A stretch of 64,000 nt of DNA from Planctomycetaceae bacterium (GCA_021732785.1 JAKFUG010000055.1:23016-87015), one strand, 5' to 3'. Numbered from the stretch's first letter, positions 44,027-54,716 are shown. Notes: a model not told the origin generated them from the letters alone. A program made the numbers and translations.

Positions 44027-45904
44027 TTAGGGCGTCGTGATCTCCACCAGCGTCAATTCGCGCTCCTGAATTTCCTTGGCGGAACTGTCATCAACATAGT
44101 CGCTGTGACACGACGCCTTGGACTCGACGGCACCCACGGCCTTCTTCGTCTTCGAAGCGAGCTTGTGAATCTCGTCCGGGCTGAGAACGCCGCGCTTTTC
44201 GAGGATTTCCTGCTGATCGGAAGTGAGCGCCGCGGAGACTTTCGCGCGGTCCCATTGGAACTCGTCTTCCTTGCCGGATGAGAATTCCTGAATCTCTTTG
44301 CTGATGCGGACGCTGCACCAGTCATGGCCACACATGGCGCAGAAATCGGTGTCGACGTCGAGGTCTTCATCGTGATACGCGCGGGCTGTGTCGGGATCGA
44401 AACTCAGTTCGAAGTGCTTTTCCCAATTGAGCGCTGCGCGGGCCTTTGTGAGTTCATCGTCCCGATCGCGACTGGCGGGGATGCCGAGGGCGACGTCCGC
44501 CGCGTGGGCCGCGATTTTGTAGGCGATGCAGCCCTGCTTGACGTCGTCTTTTTTCGGCAGCCCGAGATGTTCCTTCGGGGTGACGTAGCAGAGCATGCTC
44601 GCGCCGTGATACCCCGCCGCGGTCGCGCCGATGCAACTGGTGATGTGGTCGTAACCGGGGAAAATGTCGGTCACCAGCGGTCCGAGAACGTAGAACGGAG
44701 CCCCGTGGCAAAGCTGCCGCTGGAGCTTCATGTTGTATTCGATCTGATCGAACGGGACATGCCCCGGCCCTTCGACCATCACCTGCACGCCCTTCCGCCA
44801 GGCACGTTCGGTCAGTTCGCCGAGCGTGACCAGTTCCGCCAGTTGCGCACGGTCGGTTGCATCGGCAAGTCCGCCGGGACGCAGGCCATCGCCGATGGAG
44901 AACGTCACGTCATATTGCCGCATCACATCGCAGATCTCTTCCCAATGGTCGTACATCGGGTTTTGTTTGCCATGAACCAGCATCCATTTCGCGAGGAGCG
45001 AACCGCCACGGCTGACGATGCCGATGAGGCGTTTGCGGACATACGGCAGATGTTCCCGCAGCACACCCGCGTGAATCGTAAAGTAATCGACGCCCTGTTT
45101 TGCCTGATGTTCCAGCGTCTGGAGAATCAATTCCAGCGTGAGATCTTCGATCTTGCGACCGATGATCATCGAATAAATCGGCACCGTGCCAATGGGAACG
45201 GAACTGTTGCGGAGCAGCGCATCACGGCAGGCGTCGAGATCGCCGCCGGTCGAAAGATCCATCACGGTGTCCGCGCCCCAACGCTCGGCCCACTTCAGCT
45301 TTTCGACTTCTTCGTCGGTGCTGGATGACACCGGCGACGCCCCCATGTTGGCGTTGATCTTCGTTTTCGTCGAACGGCCGATTGCCATCGGATCGAGCTG
45401 ATGGCCGAGATGCACGGTGTTCGCCGGAATCACCATCCGCCCGGCGGCGACTTCATCGCGCACCTGCGCCGCTGTGAGATGCGGTTCGCGCTCCGATACC
45501 CGGCGCATCTGCGCTGTGATGATCCCGAGCCGTGCGGATTCCAATTGCGTGATCGGTTGAAAGACTTTCGGATAGGTGACCTGCACCGCAGTGCCATCCG
45601 CCTGCTCGAACAGGATGACAGCTTGTTCTGTAGACGGTTGTGCGAGTTCGGTCGGCATTCCGCGCGACATCATCGTGACGGACCAGCCGTCGGGCAAAAA
45701 ATCCCACGCGGTTTTATCCGAGACGCCGGGCATGCCGGGAGTGTCCGGCGAAGCAAACGTGCGGGCACCTTCAACGCCGGGCAGAATCACCGGCGGGCGT
45801 GCAAAGCTGCCGGGCGTGGTCCCTGCCAGAGTGCTGGACGGGTTGTGCCCTAGCGGAGGCAAGTGATAGCTCCGGTCGATCCCGTCAATCCCGGCCGTAA
45901 TCAT
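44027..45904 (-). CDS. thiC: Phosphomethylpyrimidine synthase ThiC
   Basis: Radical SAM enzyme that turns aminoimidazole ribotide into HMP-phosphate for thiamine. The C-terminal cluster motif CAMCGHDWC (CxxCxxxxC) binds the [4Fe-4S] cluster. Earlier motifs include [14 protein letters not shown] [24 protein letters not shown] and the NAN-type KINANMGAS. 625 residues is normal. ATG at 45904 is used; another three codons upstream is possible. No TPP-riboswitch consensus was seen in the short 5' region, and a terminator hairpin lies just upstream. Confidence 0.96.
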   Translation of the reverse strand: MITAGIDGIDRSYHLPPLGHNPSSTLAGTTPGSFARPPVILPGVEGARTFASPDTPGMPGVSDKTAWDFLPDGWSVTMMSRGMPTELAQPSTEQAVILFEQADGTAVQVTYPKVFQPITQLESARLGIITAQMRRVSEREPHLTAAQVRDEVAAGRMVIPANTVHLGHQLDPMAIGRSTKTKINANMGASPVSSSTDEEVEKLKWAERWGADTVMDLSTGGDLDACRDALLRNSSVPIGTVPIYSMIIGRKIEDLTLELILQTLEHQAKQGVDYFTIHAGVLREHLPYVRKRLIGIVSRGGSLLAKWMLVHGKQNPMYDHWEEICDVMRQYDVTFSIGDGLRPGGLADATDRAQLAELVTLGELTERAWRKGVQVMVEGPGHVPFDQIEYNMKLQRQLCHGAPFYVLGPLVTDIFPGYDHITSCIGATAAGYHGASMLCYVTPKEHLGLPKKDDVKQGCIAYKIAAHAADVALGIPASRDRDDELTKARAALNWEKHFELSFDPDTARAYHDEDLDVDTDFCAMCGHDWCSVRISKEIQEFSSGKEDEFQWDRAKVSAALTSDQQEILEKRGVLSPDEIHKLASKTKKAVGAVESKASCHSDYVDDSSAKEIQERELTLVEITTP

Positions 45905-45932
45905 GCGTGGCATCTCTCGGAAAACGAAAACA

Positions 45933-45957
45933 GACCGCGGGTCCAGTCCCCGCGGTC
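45933..45957 (-). terminator. Terminator-like hairpin between WD40 gene and thiC
   Basis: Stem gaccgcggg / cccgcggtc with a short loop, followed on the minus strand by TGTTTTCGTTTTCC. It probably ends the upstream WD40 message, leaving thiC to its own promoter or read-through. Confidence 0.65.
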
Positions 45958-46008
45958 CATCTATCGTAGTCCATGACCATCGATTTGCAATCAGCCGCCG
46001 CGAATCGG

Positions 46009-47088
46009 TCAGGGGAGATTGCGAAGGATGGTACCCGAAGCGGCGGCCCACTCGCAGACTTTGCCATCCAGTCCCCCCGAATAGAGGTGGCGGTCGTCAC
46101 CGGCGAAGGCCAGATTGTGAATGGCTTGCAGATGATGGCTCGCTTCCCAGATCAAACTGGCACGATCGAGATCCCACATCCGAACCTGCTTATCGAAGCC
46201 GCCTGTGGCGAGCCTGGTCCCGGTGGAGTCGAAAGCGACTGCGGAAGCTTTATAGGGGTCCGCCTGATGTTCCCAAACCAGCGACTGGCTCGCGGTGTCC
46301 CACACGCGGACAATCCCGTTGTCGAACCCGAGGGCAATCCGCGATCCGTCCGGCGACCAGGCAATGGTATCGGCGCGGTGACCAACTTTGGTCGGCTTTG
46401 CACCGTGGGTCGTCTTCCAGGACGCCACGATCTGGCCCTCGGCCCGGCTCCAGAGATAGACAGATTCCCAATTCACCAGCGCCAACGTGTTGCCATCGCG
46501 GCTCACGCTCACATGATCGAGTTGATCGGGGACGGCGTGCAGATAGGTTGCCACCTGCGCGGTCTCCCGATCGATCGTCCAGACCATCATGGTTCCCGAA
46601 TTGGCAACGGCGACGGCGATTCGACCATCGTGCGAAATATCCGTGTCCGACACCACATCGAACGTCTTGGGGAGTCGCTCGGAGTAAATCGTTTCCGTCC
46701 CACGAATCACATCGATCCGGTTATCGAAACCGAATCGTATGGTCGTGGCCACATCGCCCCCTCCCTGAGCCACGAAGCTGGCTTCCGATTGAAACAGCAT
46801 CCAGCGATCCACCTCCTGGCCATCCCGGAGATCAACGTGACTGACACCGTACCGTTCGCGGGCGACCCACAATGTCCGGCCCGTTGTATCGAGTCCCATT
46901 CCATAAACCGGTTGTAACGCGTGAGCGTTCTCATTGGCAGGTCCGGCCGGAGAGCGGAAAACCTGCTGGACACTCAGCACACCGCCCATCAGCAGCGCGA
47001 CAAAACAGACTTCGCGAAGGTAGCCCAGATGGGCAAAACCGCGTCGATGCGCGCACGAAGATCGCAACCGGAGGGGGCCTCGGCCCAT
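46009..47088 (-). CDS. WD40-repeat protein with N-terminal membrane anchor
   Basis: A 359-residue protein with an N-terminal hydrophobic anchor ([17 protein letters not shown]) and then a beta-propeller built from repeats that end in WD-like dipeptides: [61 protein letters not shown] and [21 protein letters not shown] (each in pieces). The propeller is a protein-binding platform, probably outside the cytoplasm. AAAGGTG precedes the ATG. It is upstream of thiC with a terminator hairpin between them. Confidence 0.82.
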   Translation of the reverse strand: MGRGPLRLRSSCAHRRGFAHLGYLREVCFVALLMGGVLSVQQVFRSPAGPANENAHALQPVYGMGLDTTGRTLWVARERYGVSHVDLRDGQEVDRWMLFQSEASFVAQGGGDVATTIRFGFDNRIDVIRGTETIYSERLPKTFDVVSDTDISHDGRIAVAVANSGTMMVWTIDRETAQVATYLHAVPDQLDHVSVSRDGNTLALVNWESVYLWSRAEGQIVASWKTTHGAKPTKVGHRADTIAWSPDGSRIALGFDNGIVRVWDTASQSLVWEHQADPYKASAVAFDSTGTRLATGGFDKQVRMWDLDRASLIWEASHHLQAIHNLAFAGDDRHLYSGGLDGKVCEWAAASGTILRNLP

Positions 47089-47656
47089 GATGCACCTTTC
47101 TCAACGATCAAACGATAGATCAGTGTGCCGACGTTTCCACAACCATGCGTGTGGTCCCAATCTGCGGGGGGGTTCCGTCGACGAACACTTCATTCCAGGC
47201 GGGTGTCTTCGTTGTCATCACCATGTGTGAATGACCGTCAGACAGGGGGCGGGCAGGGAGTCCATCTTTCGGCAGTATGCGGTCGTAACAAGTATTTCAG
47301 AAGAACGTAGAATCAATTCCTGGAGAATGAATGGACAGCGATGGAACACCATTCGTGGCGATTCAATTCTCCTGAGGCAACACGGTTCGCAGTTTATGTG
47401 CCGCAAAATTGAAAAGTCGCGGCACGTTGTGCAACTCGTTCCTCAACAATGAGTTCGGCGAAGGAAAAACTTACCGTTGTTTTCACAACGGCCAAACTCC
47501 GAGGAGTTGGAATGCGGTCTTGCCTAGCCGGTGCGCAGCGCCGACATCGATTTGGACGGTCCGCAGGAGGGCCACATGAACTCGCGAATGGCAACGTCTC
47601 GCGGTAATCTCAAACTGCGGAATTCACGGTTATCAACGACGCTGAGGAACCAGCCC
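47089..47656. other. Intergenic region between divergent WD40 and DinB genes
   Basis: About 568 bases without a firm gene. On the minus strand, 47120-47224 could code a 34-residue peptide (begins MVMTTKTPAWNEVF), 31 bases upstream of the WD40 start; its codon choice looks coding, but no RBS is seen, so it is only a candidate. The part at 47290-47450 is AT-richer, as a promoter region would be. Confidence 0.45.
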
Positions 47657-48145
47657 ATGAGCAATTTGCCTCCCGATGTCCAAACCTTGCTGGATCAATA
47701 TGAGAGCGGTGCGGAAGCGCTGCGAAAAGCCGTTGCCGGGCTGAATCCGCAGCAATTGCACACTCCTGCTCCTCCCGGAAAGTGGTCGGTGATGCAGATC
47801 GTCTGCCACATCGCCGATGCGGAGATTTTCTATACGGATCGCATGAAACGGGTCCTTGTCGAAGACCGGCCGACGATGTTCAGTGCCGATCCCGATCAAT
47901 TCGCCGCCCGCTTCCGTGCCGAACAGCGTGAACTCGAAGAAGAACTGGGCCTGATCGCGGCCATCCGCAAACACATGGCGCGAATTCTTCGCGAGGCCTC
48001 CCCGGACGATTTTGAACGGGTCGGCATTCACAGCGCGGATGGGCCGCTGACATTGACCGCGCTGCTGAAACGGATCGGCGGCCATATCCCACACCACATC
48101 CGATTTATCAACGAGAAGCGTCCGGCATTGCTGGCGATGAAATGA
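47657..48145 (+). CDS. DinB-family metal-binding four-helix protein
   Basis: A 162-residue DinB/YfiT-like protein. Metal ligands of the fold are visible: one histidine in QIVCHIADAEIFY and two in IGGHIPHHIRFINEKRP near the C-terminus. Members act as thiol-dependent transferases (bacillithiol, mycothiol) or are of unknown use. gaggaa precedes the ATG by 9 bases. It lies alone, followed by the Gfo/Idh gene 105 bases downstream. Confidence 0.85.
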   Translation: MSNLPPDVQTLLDQYESGAEALRKAVAGLNPQQLHTPAPPGKWSVMQIVCHIADAEIFYTDRMKRVLVEDRPTMFSADPDQFAARFRAEQRELEEELGLIAAIRKHMARILREASPDDFERVGIHSADGPLTLTALLKRIGGHIPHHIRFINEKRPALLAMK

Positions 48146-48250
48146 CCTCGGAAAACGATTCGTTCACTCGCATCGAGTTCGGCCCATGGATAGCATAGGT
48201 GGTGAACGCCGAACTCAATCTCGCCCCCGTTTCCGCCCTGTGAGGACCGC

Positions 48251-49552
48251 ATGGACCTGCCCGTCACATCTCCCGACCGTCGTGATTTTCTGAAATCGAC
48301 CACCGCTGTGGCCGCGAGTCTCGGTCTCACCGTGGGGTTGAACTCCGGTGTCTATGCCGCCGGTGATGACACCCTCAAATTGGGCCTGGTGGGTTGCGGT
48401 GGTCGTGGGAGTGGGGCTGCTAACCAGGCGCTCATGGCCGATCCGAACACCAAGCTGGTCGCGGTCGCCGATGTCTTTCGCCAGCAGATCGACTATAGCA
48501 TCGACAGCCTGAAGTCCGAGGCCAAGATCGCCGAACGCGTGCAGGTGGACGAGAAGCAGAAGTACGTCGGTCTCGATGCCTACAAGAATGTCATCGAGAA
48601 TTGCGATGTTGTGCTGCTCGCCTCGCCGCCCGGTTTCCGCCCGGTCCATCTGCGGGCCGCGGTCGAAGCCAACAAGCACATCTTCACCGAAAAGCCGATG
48701 GCGACCGATGCCCCCGGTGTCCGTTCGGTCATCGAATCGGTCAAAATTGCCAAGGAAAAGAAGCTCGGCATCCTCGCCGGTTTCTGCTGGCGTTACGACT
48801 ACCCGCGCCGCGAACTCTTCAAGCGCGTTCACGAAGGCCAGATCGGTGACGTGGTCGCCATCTACGGCACCTATCTGACCGGCCCGGTGAAGCCCATGCC
48901 GCCGGAAGAGAAGCGGCCCAAGGACATCACCGATCTCGAGTGGATGGTCCGCAACTGGTACAACTTCACGTGGCTGTCGGGCGACGGACTCGTCGAACAG
49001 GCCATCCACACGGTCGACTGGCTGGCATGGACGATGAAGGACGCTCCGCCGGCATCGTGTACCGCCGTGGGTGGACGCCAGATTCCCGCTCATGGTGGAA
49101 ACATCTTCGACCACATCGAAGTCAATTATGTGTGGGGTAACTCGCAGAACACCCGCGGTTTCCTCGCCCAACGGCAGATCACGGGTTGCTTCAACGAAAA
49201 CGCCTGCACGATCATCGGTACCAAGGGCGTGGGCCACATCGCTTCCCGCGGGATTTTCATCACCGGTGAAAACCCGTGGAAGTACGAAGGGACGCGGAAT
49301 AACATGTACCAGACCGAGCACGACGAATTCTTCGCCTCGCTGCGGAAGGGCGAACCCCTCAACGACGGCGACCGGATGGTCAGCAGCACGCTGATGGGCA
49401 TCATGGGCCGCATGGCGGGCTACACCGGCCGCGAAGTGACGTGGGACATGGCGATGAACTCGCAGGAAGTTCTGGTCCCGGAAATCAAGGACTGGAACAC
49501 CGAAGTGAAAGTCCCCCCCATGGCCCAACCGGGCGTGACGCAGTTCATCTGA
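48251..49552 (+). CDS. Tat-exported Gfo/Idh/MocA oxidoreductase
   Basis: A 433-residue enzyme. DRRDFLKSTTAVAASLGL is a Tat signal, so it is folded with its NAD(P) before export. The N-terminal Rossmann domain shows GLVGCGGRGSGAA and HIFTEKPMATDAPG, whose EKP lysine is the catalytic signature. The C-terminal alpha/beta domain carries HTVDWLAW. Likely a sugar or inositol dehydrogenase acting in the periplasm; the substrate is not determinable. TGAGGA 5 bases upstream fixes the ATG. A terminator and a large palindrome follow before a convergent DUF1501 gene. Confidence 0.9.
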   Translation: MDLPVTSPDRRDFLKSTTAVAASLGLTVGLNSGVYAAGDDTLKLGLVGCGGRGSGAANQALMADPNTKLVAVADVFRQQIDYSIDSLKSEAKIAERVQVDEKQKYVGLDAYKNVIENCDVVLLASPPGFRPVHLRAAVEANKHIFTEKPMATDAPGVRSVIESVKIAKEKKLGILAGFCWRYDYPRRELFKRVHEGQIGDVVAIYGTYLTGPVKPMPPEEKRPKDITDLEWMVRNWYNFTWLSGDGLVEQAIHTVDWLAWTMKDAPPASCTAVGGRQIPAHGGNIFDHIEVNYVWGNSQNTRGFLAQRQITGCFNENACTIIGTKGVGHIASRGIFITGENPWKYEGTRNNMYQTEHDEFFASLRKGEPLNDGDRMVSSTLMGIMGRMAGYTGREVTWDMAMNSQEVLVPEIKDWNTEVKVPPMAQPGVTQFI

Positions 49553-49577
49553 ACGAGTCGCGAAGCAACACCGCAGA

Positions 49578-49608
49578 AGCCCAAGGAGTATGTTCCCTGG
49601 GCTTTTTT
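49578..49608 (+). terminator. Intrinsic terminator of the Gfo/Idh gene
   Basis: Stem agcccaagga / tccctgggct with a short loop and T6. Its stem shares the gccca...tgggc ends of the CCCAGGGAT hairpins at 2582 and 7907. Confidence 0.85.
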
Positions 49609-49611
49609 CTT

Positions 49612-49697
49612 CGTAGGGTTTGCCGAGTCTTCGAGGCGAACCTCTTCCGAGTACTGGATGTGCGCTGGTTCGCCTCGCGGACTCGGCAAACCCTACG
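49612..49697. repeat. 31-bp inverted repeat between convergent genes
   Basis: Arms 49612-49642 and 49667-49697, with only two non-Watson-Crick positions, around a 24-base loop. Outer part reads cgtagggtttgccgagtc. It sits between the terminator of the Gfo/Idh gene and the DUF1501 gene end. Confidence 0.8.
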
Positions 49698-49704
49698 ACT
49701 TTTC

Positions 49705-51018
49705 TTAAGCGAACAACTCGTGGACCACTTCGCCGCCGCTGACGAGCTTGATGGGGCGGCCGTCGGCGGTGAAGTATTCCTGGTGAGCGTCGATATCGAG
49801 GACCTTGCAGAAGCTGCAGAACAGGTCCTGAATGGCGATCGGGCGTTCGGTGACATCGATGCCGTCGAAGTCGGTCGCTCCGATGATCTGCCCGCCGCGG
49901 ACACCACCGCCGGCCATCACCACCGGCCACCCCTTGGAGTAATGGTCGCGACCACCGTCGGCTTTGATCTTCGGCGTGCGGCCGAACTCACCCATCCAGA
50001 CGACGAGCGTGTTGGCCAGCATCCCGCGCTGTTCGAGATCGAGAATCAACGTCGCCAGCGCCGGGTCGGACTCCGCGCACAGATACGGTTGATCGCGGAA
50101 GCCGTTGTTGTGGGTGTCCCAACCCGCATCATTGCGACTCCCCGTGCTGATCACTTCGACAAAACTCACACCCTGTTCGACCAACCGCCGGGCGAGCAGA
50201 CACCCCTGGCCGAAGTCGGTGCGTCCATAGGCATCACGCATCTCCGGCGATTCGCGCTCGAGATCGAACGTCGATAACCGCGGGCTCATCACGAACCGTG
50301 AGGTGCGATCGTAGACCGAGCGTTTCTCCGCGACTTCTTTCGCGGCCCCGGATGCCGCAAACTCGGCGTCCAGTTTCTCGGCCAGCGACAACCGTCGTCG
50401 CAGGACCGGTTCGGCGACGACGGGGCGGACGTTGGGCGGCAACTCGCCGGCCTGATCGACATTGAAGGATGAGTATTTCACGCCGATGATCCCGGCATCG
50501 ACATCGCGCGTCTTGATGCGCGGTTTGCCGATGCGGACGAACGCCGGGAAGTCGTATTCGACATCGTCACGATCGCGTGCGACCAATGACCCGAACGTGG
50601 GAAACCGCACGGCGGGGTTCGGCGGGTAGCCGGTGCGGACGAGCATGATCGCGCGATCGTGTTCCGCTTCGCTGGTCCGCATCGAGCGAATCACCGCCAA
50701 CCGGTCGGCAATCTTCGCGGTTTCCGGCCAGAAGTCCGCGAACTGCATGCCGGGCACGTTGGTATCAATCGCGGACGCCGGTCCCTGATTCTTCGAGCCG
50801 ATCTTGGGATTGAACGTGTCGAACTGACTCGGCCCGCCGTCCATCCACAGCAAAATCATCGACTTGCCGTGCTTGCGTAACTCGGCGGCTTGCACCATCA
50901 GCATGTCGCGCCAGCCGAGCGTCGCCACTCCCGCACCGGCGGCCATCGTCCGCAAAAACGACCGACGATCAACGACGCCGTGGCGGTTGGCCGACAAATC
51001 GAGAATCGTATGTGGCAT
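49705..51018 (-). CDS. DUF1501 (sulfatase-like) Tat-exported protein
   Basis: A 437-residue member of the DUF1501 family, nearly always paired with a DUF1549/DUF1553 gene in planctomycetes, as here. VDRRSFLRTMAAGAGVATLG is the Tat signal. The core resembles alkaline phosphatase/sulfatase folds: MILLWMDGGPSQFDTFNPK near the start, WDTHNNG, and VVWMGEFGRTPKI with the metal-type DHYS (GGRDHYSKGWPVVMAGG) near the end. No enzymatic function is proven. ATG 51018 has gagaaacg upstream; an ATG 24 bases further is possible. It follows the DUF1549 gene by 85 bases on the same strand. Confidence 0.9.
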   Translation of the reverse strand: MPHTILDLSANRHGVVDRRSFLRTMAAGAGVATLGWRDMLMVQAAELRKHGKSMILLWMDGGPSQFDTFNPKIGSKNQGPASAIDTNVPGMQFADFWPETAKIADRLAVIRSMRTSEAEHDRAIMLVRTGYPPNPAVRFPTFGSLVARDRDDVEYDFPAFVRIGKPRIKTRDVDAGIIGVKYSSFNVDQAGELPPNVRPVVAEPVLRRRLSLAEKLDAEFAASGAAKEVAEKRSVYDRTSRFVMSPRLSTFDLERESPEMRDAYGRTDFGQGCLLARRLVEQGVSFVEVISTGSRNDAGWDTHNNGFRDQPYLCAESDPALATLILDLEQRGMLANTLVVWMGEFGRTPKIKADGGRDHYSKGWPVVMAGGGVRGGQIIGATDFDGIDVTERPIAIQDLFCSFCKVLDIDAHQEYFTADGRPIKLVSGGEVVHELFA

Positions 51019-51103
51019 GGTCGTTTCTCGCAGGCTTATCAAACCGGCCTGAATCTTCGTTTACGTGTGCCACGGCCGTGGCACACAATCAATGCACCAG
51101 CGG

Positions 51104-52699
51104 CTATCGCTTCGTGGTGAACTCGGCGGAGTTAATCAGGCTCCACAGCACGTCCTCGAAGGCTTCGCCGCGGTGGTTGACTGCCGAGACATGTTCGAGG
51201 GTCAGCTTGAGTTCGGTGTCGCGCGGCTTGCGGGCCAGGATGAGTTGGAACAACCGATCGACGGCGGTGCGGTTGTCGGGTTCCGCTTGCAGCAGTTTGC
51301 TGAGCACGGTGCCGCTTTCGGGGCGAGCATCCACCTGTTTCTGCAATTGATCGTTATTCATCATCAGCATGGCTTGCTGCAACGTCCGGCTGACATCTTC
51401 CACGCGAGACGACGGATCGAACGCAAACGCTTCGGCAACCAGATCGCGCGTGCTCTTCGGCGGCGGTGGGAAACGAATTTCCTTCGTTGGGGCGACTTTC
51501 GGCGGCGTGACGTTTGGCAGTTCAATCGCCGTCACCAGCGATGCGAAGATTTCATCACCCCGCAGTTTGCCCGTCGTCCCCGATGAGAACGGCCGATCCG
51601 CCATCGATTCCGCCACTGCCAGTTGCTGCTGATACGCCTGCGAGTTGGTGATCAACCGGAAGAAGGCTTTGACATCGTGTCCGGAAGCTTTGAACTCGGC
51701 CGACAGCGCTTCGTGTACGGCAGGCAAGACGGCGGTTACGGCCGGGCCGAAGTCGTCCACCGGTTCGTAGAAACCGCGGCCCATCATCCGCGCCCAGACC
51801 CGGTTCACATACGACTTGGCGAACCATGGGTTCTGATCGGACGCGATCAACTGGGCGAGTTCCTTGCGGCGTTCGACATCGCTTTTTCCCTTCGGCAGTT
51901 TTTCCCCGGTCAGGAACGCCGGGGTCATTTCCGTCCCCTTCTTGGTGGGGTCCTGCACGTTGGGCATCTCGTACTCGCCCTTCCCCTTGTCCTTCACTTC
52001 CGTTTCGATGCCCTCGTTCCAGGGGAATTTCACCGACGCGCGGGTGAAGTACGCCGCGAGTTCATGGAACTGCTCGCGCTTCCAGTCGTCGAACGGGTGA
52101 TCGTGGCACTGGGCACAACCGAGTTGCAGACTCAGGAAAATGCGGGCGGTTTCCGACGCCAATCGCTGGGCGTGAGCTTCGTGGTACGCCACGAAGGTGA
52201 CGGGCGGATTGTCTTTCACTTTGCCGGTGGCGGAGAGGACATCGCGGATGACTTCGTCCCAACTCGTGTTCTCGTTCAGCCTGGTCGCCAGCCAAGCCTT
52301 GAACGGATCGTAGTTGAGGAAGGTCAGCTCCGGCGGCGGGATGCGATAGCCGATCGTGTCGGACCAGTACGCCGCCCAGTTGCGACCGAATTCCGGGTCG
52401 GCGAGCAACCGTTCGATGGCTTGCGAACGTTTGTCGGCGGCGGTACTTCCCATGAAGTCCGCCACCTCGTCGGGCGTCGGCTGGCGACCCACAAGATCGA
52501 GCGTCACGCGGCGCAAAAACTGTTCGTCACCAATGGGCGGTGAGAGCGGCGCTTTCAGTTCCTGCGCCATCAGCGCGTCGAGCAGCGGGGCGTTCATCCG
52601 CGGCGGAACAGCCGCATCGTCGGCCAGAATCCCGCTGCCCCCGATGAACAGAGAAACGGCACAGGTCAGAACGGTTCGCTGAAACACAGTCGAACTCAT
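51104..52699 (-). CDS. DUF1549/DUF1553 domain protein (planctomycete secreted cytochrome-associated)
   Basis: A 531-residue protein with a Sec signal (FQRTVLTCAVSLFIGGSGILA). The N-terminal DUF1549 half has FLRRVTLDLVGRQPTPDEVADF and LGCAQCHDHPFDDWKREQF, whose CxxCH could bind heme c. The C-terminal DUF1553 half contains YVNRVWARMMGRGFYEPVDDFGP and QAMLMMNNDQLQ. These proteins go with DUF1501 partners, located just downstream on this strand; their joint task is thought to be extracellular degradation but is not established. GGGAGGA precedes the ATG. Confidence 0.9.
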   Translation of the reverse strand: MSSTVFQRTVLTCAVSLFIGGSGILADDAAVPPRMNAPLLDALMAQELKAPLSPPIGDEQFLRRVTLDLVGRQPTPDEVADFMGSTAADKRSQAIERLLADPEFGRNWAAYWSDTIGYRIPPPELTFLNYDPFKAWLATRLNENTSWDEVIRDVLSATGKVKDNPPVTFVAYHEAHAQRLASETARIFLSLQLGCAQCHDHPFDDWKREQFHELAAYFTRASVKFPWNEGIETEVKDKGKGEYEMPNVQDPTKKGTEMTPAFLTGEKLPKGKSDVERRKELAQLIASDQNPWFAKSYVNRVWARMMGRGFYEPVDDFGPAVTAVLPAVHEALSAEFKASGHDVKAFFRLITNSQAYQQQLAVAESMADRPFSSGTTGKLRGDEIFASLVTAIELPNVTPPKVAPTKEIRFPPPPKSTRDLVAEAFAFDPSSRVEDVSRTLQQAMLMMNNDQLQKQVDARPESGTVLSKLLQAEPDNRTAVDRLFQLILARKPRDTELKLTLEHVSAVNHRGEAFEDVLWSLINSAEFTTKR

Positions 52700-52978
52700 T
52701 GGGGGGGTCCTCCCAGAGCGAGTGAGGCACAAGGGCGATCCGCGCGGTCAACGGCCCGCCTTACATGATAAATCGTCGATGCACTGGCGTCAACTTGCGA
52801 CGGATTGAGGAGTTACGTGATTCGCGGCCGGATTGTGTCGTACTGATGCGGGCGGATAGACTGATGTGTACGAGTTTTCTGTCTCGGCCACCGTTCAGGC
52901 CGTTCGACCGATTATTACTCCGTTCGTGGGGCAGACCTCGTACCGAGATTCAGCCTCTCTTGAGAAAGAGTACGTTCC

Positions 52979-54436
52979 ATGCGTTGGTTGTCGCTTTGCC
53001 TGATTTTCGCCACATCGACGGGATTCGCTCAGGCACCGGTGGAGGATGACTTCTACAAGCTGACTTCGTTTTCGATTCCGAAAGATGCGTACCTTGAAAC
53101 CGGGGCAACCGACTTGCTGCCGGATGGACGTCTCGCGGTCTCCACTCGCCGGGGCGAAGTCTGGATGGTCGAGAATCCCTTCGCGGACGCCGGTCAACAG
53201 AAATGGTCGCGTTTTGCGCATGGCCTCCACGAAGTCCTCGGCCTGACCCACAAGGATGGCTGGCTGTACCTCACGCAGCGCGGCGATGTCTCGCGCATCA
53301 AAGACAGCAATGGTGACGGTGTCGCTGATGTCTACGAGGTCGTCAACGACGACTGGCAGATCAACGGTGACTATCACGAATATGCCTTCGGATCGAAGTT
53401 CGACAAAGAGGGCAACATCTGGGTTGTCCTCTGTCTGACGGGTTCGTTCGGCAGCGACAGTAAGTACCGCGGCTGGTGTCTGCGTGTGACGCCGGATGGC
53501 AAATCGATCCCGACATGCAGCGGCATTCGCTCACCGGGGGGCATTGGTACCAACGCCGCGGGGGACATGTTCTATACCGACAATCAAGGCCCGTGGAATG
53601 GCACCTGTGCCCTGAAGCACCTCATCCCTGGCAAGTTCGTCGGTCACCCCGGTGGCTTCAAATGGTACGACCTGCCGGAAGTGAAAGCCGTGCTGCCGAC
53701 GAAGCCGCAGGAACCGCAATCGGGCAGCCGGTTCATGACCGAAGCGAAGAAGATTCCCGAGTACGAACCGCCGATCATTCTCTTCCCGTACAAGAAAATG
53801 GGCCAATCGGCGAGTGGCGTGACGTGCGACACGAGCGGCGGTAAGTTCGGTCCATTTGAGAATCAGATGTTCGTCGGCGATCAGACCAACAGCACGGTGA
53901 TGCGATGTTTCCTCGAAACCGTCGACGGACATTACCAGGGCGTCTGCTTCCCCTTCCGTGAAGGTTTTGCGTCGGGGACATTGACGCTGGAAATGTCACC
54001 GAACGGAGCCATGTTCGTCGGCGGCACGAATCGCGGATGGGGCAGCCGCGGCAACAAACCGTATGCGCTGGAACGTCTCAACTGGACCGGTAAGACACCC
54101 TTTGAAATCCACGAAATGCGGGCCAAACCAGACGGTTTCGAGCTGACTTTCACCGAACCGGTCCACCGCGAAACGGCCGCCGATGTGGAGTCGTACAAGC
54201 TGCAAACCTACACCTACATTTTCCAATCCGCATACGGCAGCCCGGAAGTCGATTTCACCACGCCAACGATCAAATCCGCTACCGTCGCGGAGGATAACAA
54301 GTCCGTGCGACTGGTGATTGAGGGCCTGCAGGAAGGCCACATCCACGAACTCGTTTCCGCGGGTGTGAAGAACGCCAACGACCAACCGCTGGTGCACAAG
54401 GAAGCGTACTACACGTTGAACCGGATTCCGAAGTAG
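52979..54436 (+). CDS. Secreted sorbosone/glucose-dehydrogenase-like beta-propeller protein
   Basis: A 485-residue protein with a short signal ([14 protein letters not shown]). The body is a propeller of the type seen in planctomycete sorbosone-dehydrogenase-like proteins: [49 protein letters not shown] (calcium-binding DSNGDGVAD), [28 protein letters not shown] and so on. The C-terminal 80 residues form an extra beta domain. It may oxidise sugars in the periplasm with PQQ-type cofactor, but no cofactor residues are certain. It is the first gene in a tight chain that continues to the sulfatases. Confidence 0.82.
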   Translation: MRWLSLCLIFATSTGFAQAPVEDDFYKLTSFSIPKDAYLETGATDLLPDGRLAVSTRRGEVWMVENPFADAGQQKWSRFAHGLHEVLGLTHKDGWLYLTQRGDVSRIKDSNGDGVADVYEVVNDDWQINGDYHEYAFGSKFDKEGNIWVVLCLTGSFGSDSKYRGWCLRVTPDGKSIPTCSGIRSPGGIGTNAAGDMFYTDNQGPWNGTCALKHLIPGKFVGHPGGFKWYDLPEVKAVLPTKPQEPQSGSRFMTEAKKIPEYEPPIILFPYKKMGQSASGVTCDTSGGKFGPFENQMFVGDQTNSTVMRCFLETVDGHYQGVCFPFREGFASGTLTLEMSPNGAMFVGGTNRGWGSRGNKPYALERLNWTGKTPFEIHEMRAKPDGFELTFTEPVHRETAADVESYKLQTYTYIFQSAYGSPEVDFTTPTIKSATVAEDNKSVRLVIEGLQEGHIHELVSAGVKNANDQPLVHKEAYYTLNRIPK

Positions 54437-54444
54437 AGGACGAC

Positions 54445-54702
54445 ATGCTGATCGATCCTGATCACGAAGAAAGACGTCACGATCTGTTGTGTGAACTTGA
54501 AATCGAAGAACCGGAACGCTGGGTTCCGGGTTCTTTCGGCTGTCACGAATTGCTGGATCGAATTCACATCGTCGGCAACCAGTTTGAATCGATTATTGTC
54601 CGACATCCATCATGCGTCTTGAAGCCGGAATGGTTCAGTGCGGCTTGCCAAATTCTCGACCAAATGGAAGAGCTTTACCAGAAGGTTGGCGCTGAACATT
54701 AA
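54445..54702 (+). CDS. Small conserved planctomycete protein
   Basis: An 85-residue acidic helical protein (opening DPDHEERRHDLLCELEIEEPERW, then GCHELLDRIHIVG). I remember similar short proteins in many planctomycetes, with no known role. RBS GAGGA is 5 bases before the ATG, and the gene starts 8 bases after the propeller stop, so it is in the same operon. It precedes the toxin pair by about 15 bases. Confidence 0.7.
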   Translation: MLIDPDHEERRHDLLCELEIEEPERWVPGSFGCHELLDRIHIVGNQFESIIVRHPSCVLKPEWFSAACQILDQMEELYQKVGAEH

Positions 54703-54716
54703 GAGGGATGCGTTGC

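Noticed and set aside
45901..46008. TPP riboswitch upstream of thiC
   Set aside because: The roughly 100-base leader lacks the conserved THI-element strings; it holds only a terminator-like hairpin.
45973..46917. Plus-strand reading frame opposite the WD40 gene
   Set aside because: Shadow of propeller repeats; low-quality composition and no RBS.
48215..49930. 571-codon minus-strand reading frame opposite the Gfo/Idh gene
   Set aside because: It is a high-GC antisense shadow: the plus-strand protein has Tat signal and catalytic motifs, while the antisense one has none and runs through the terminator.
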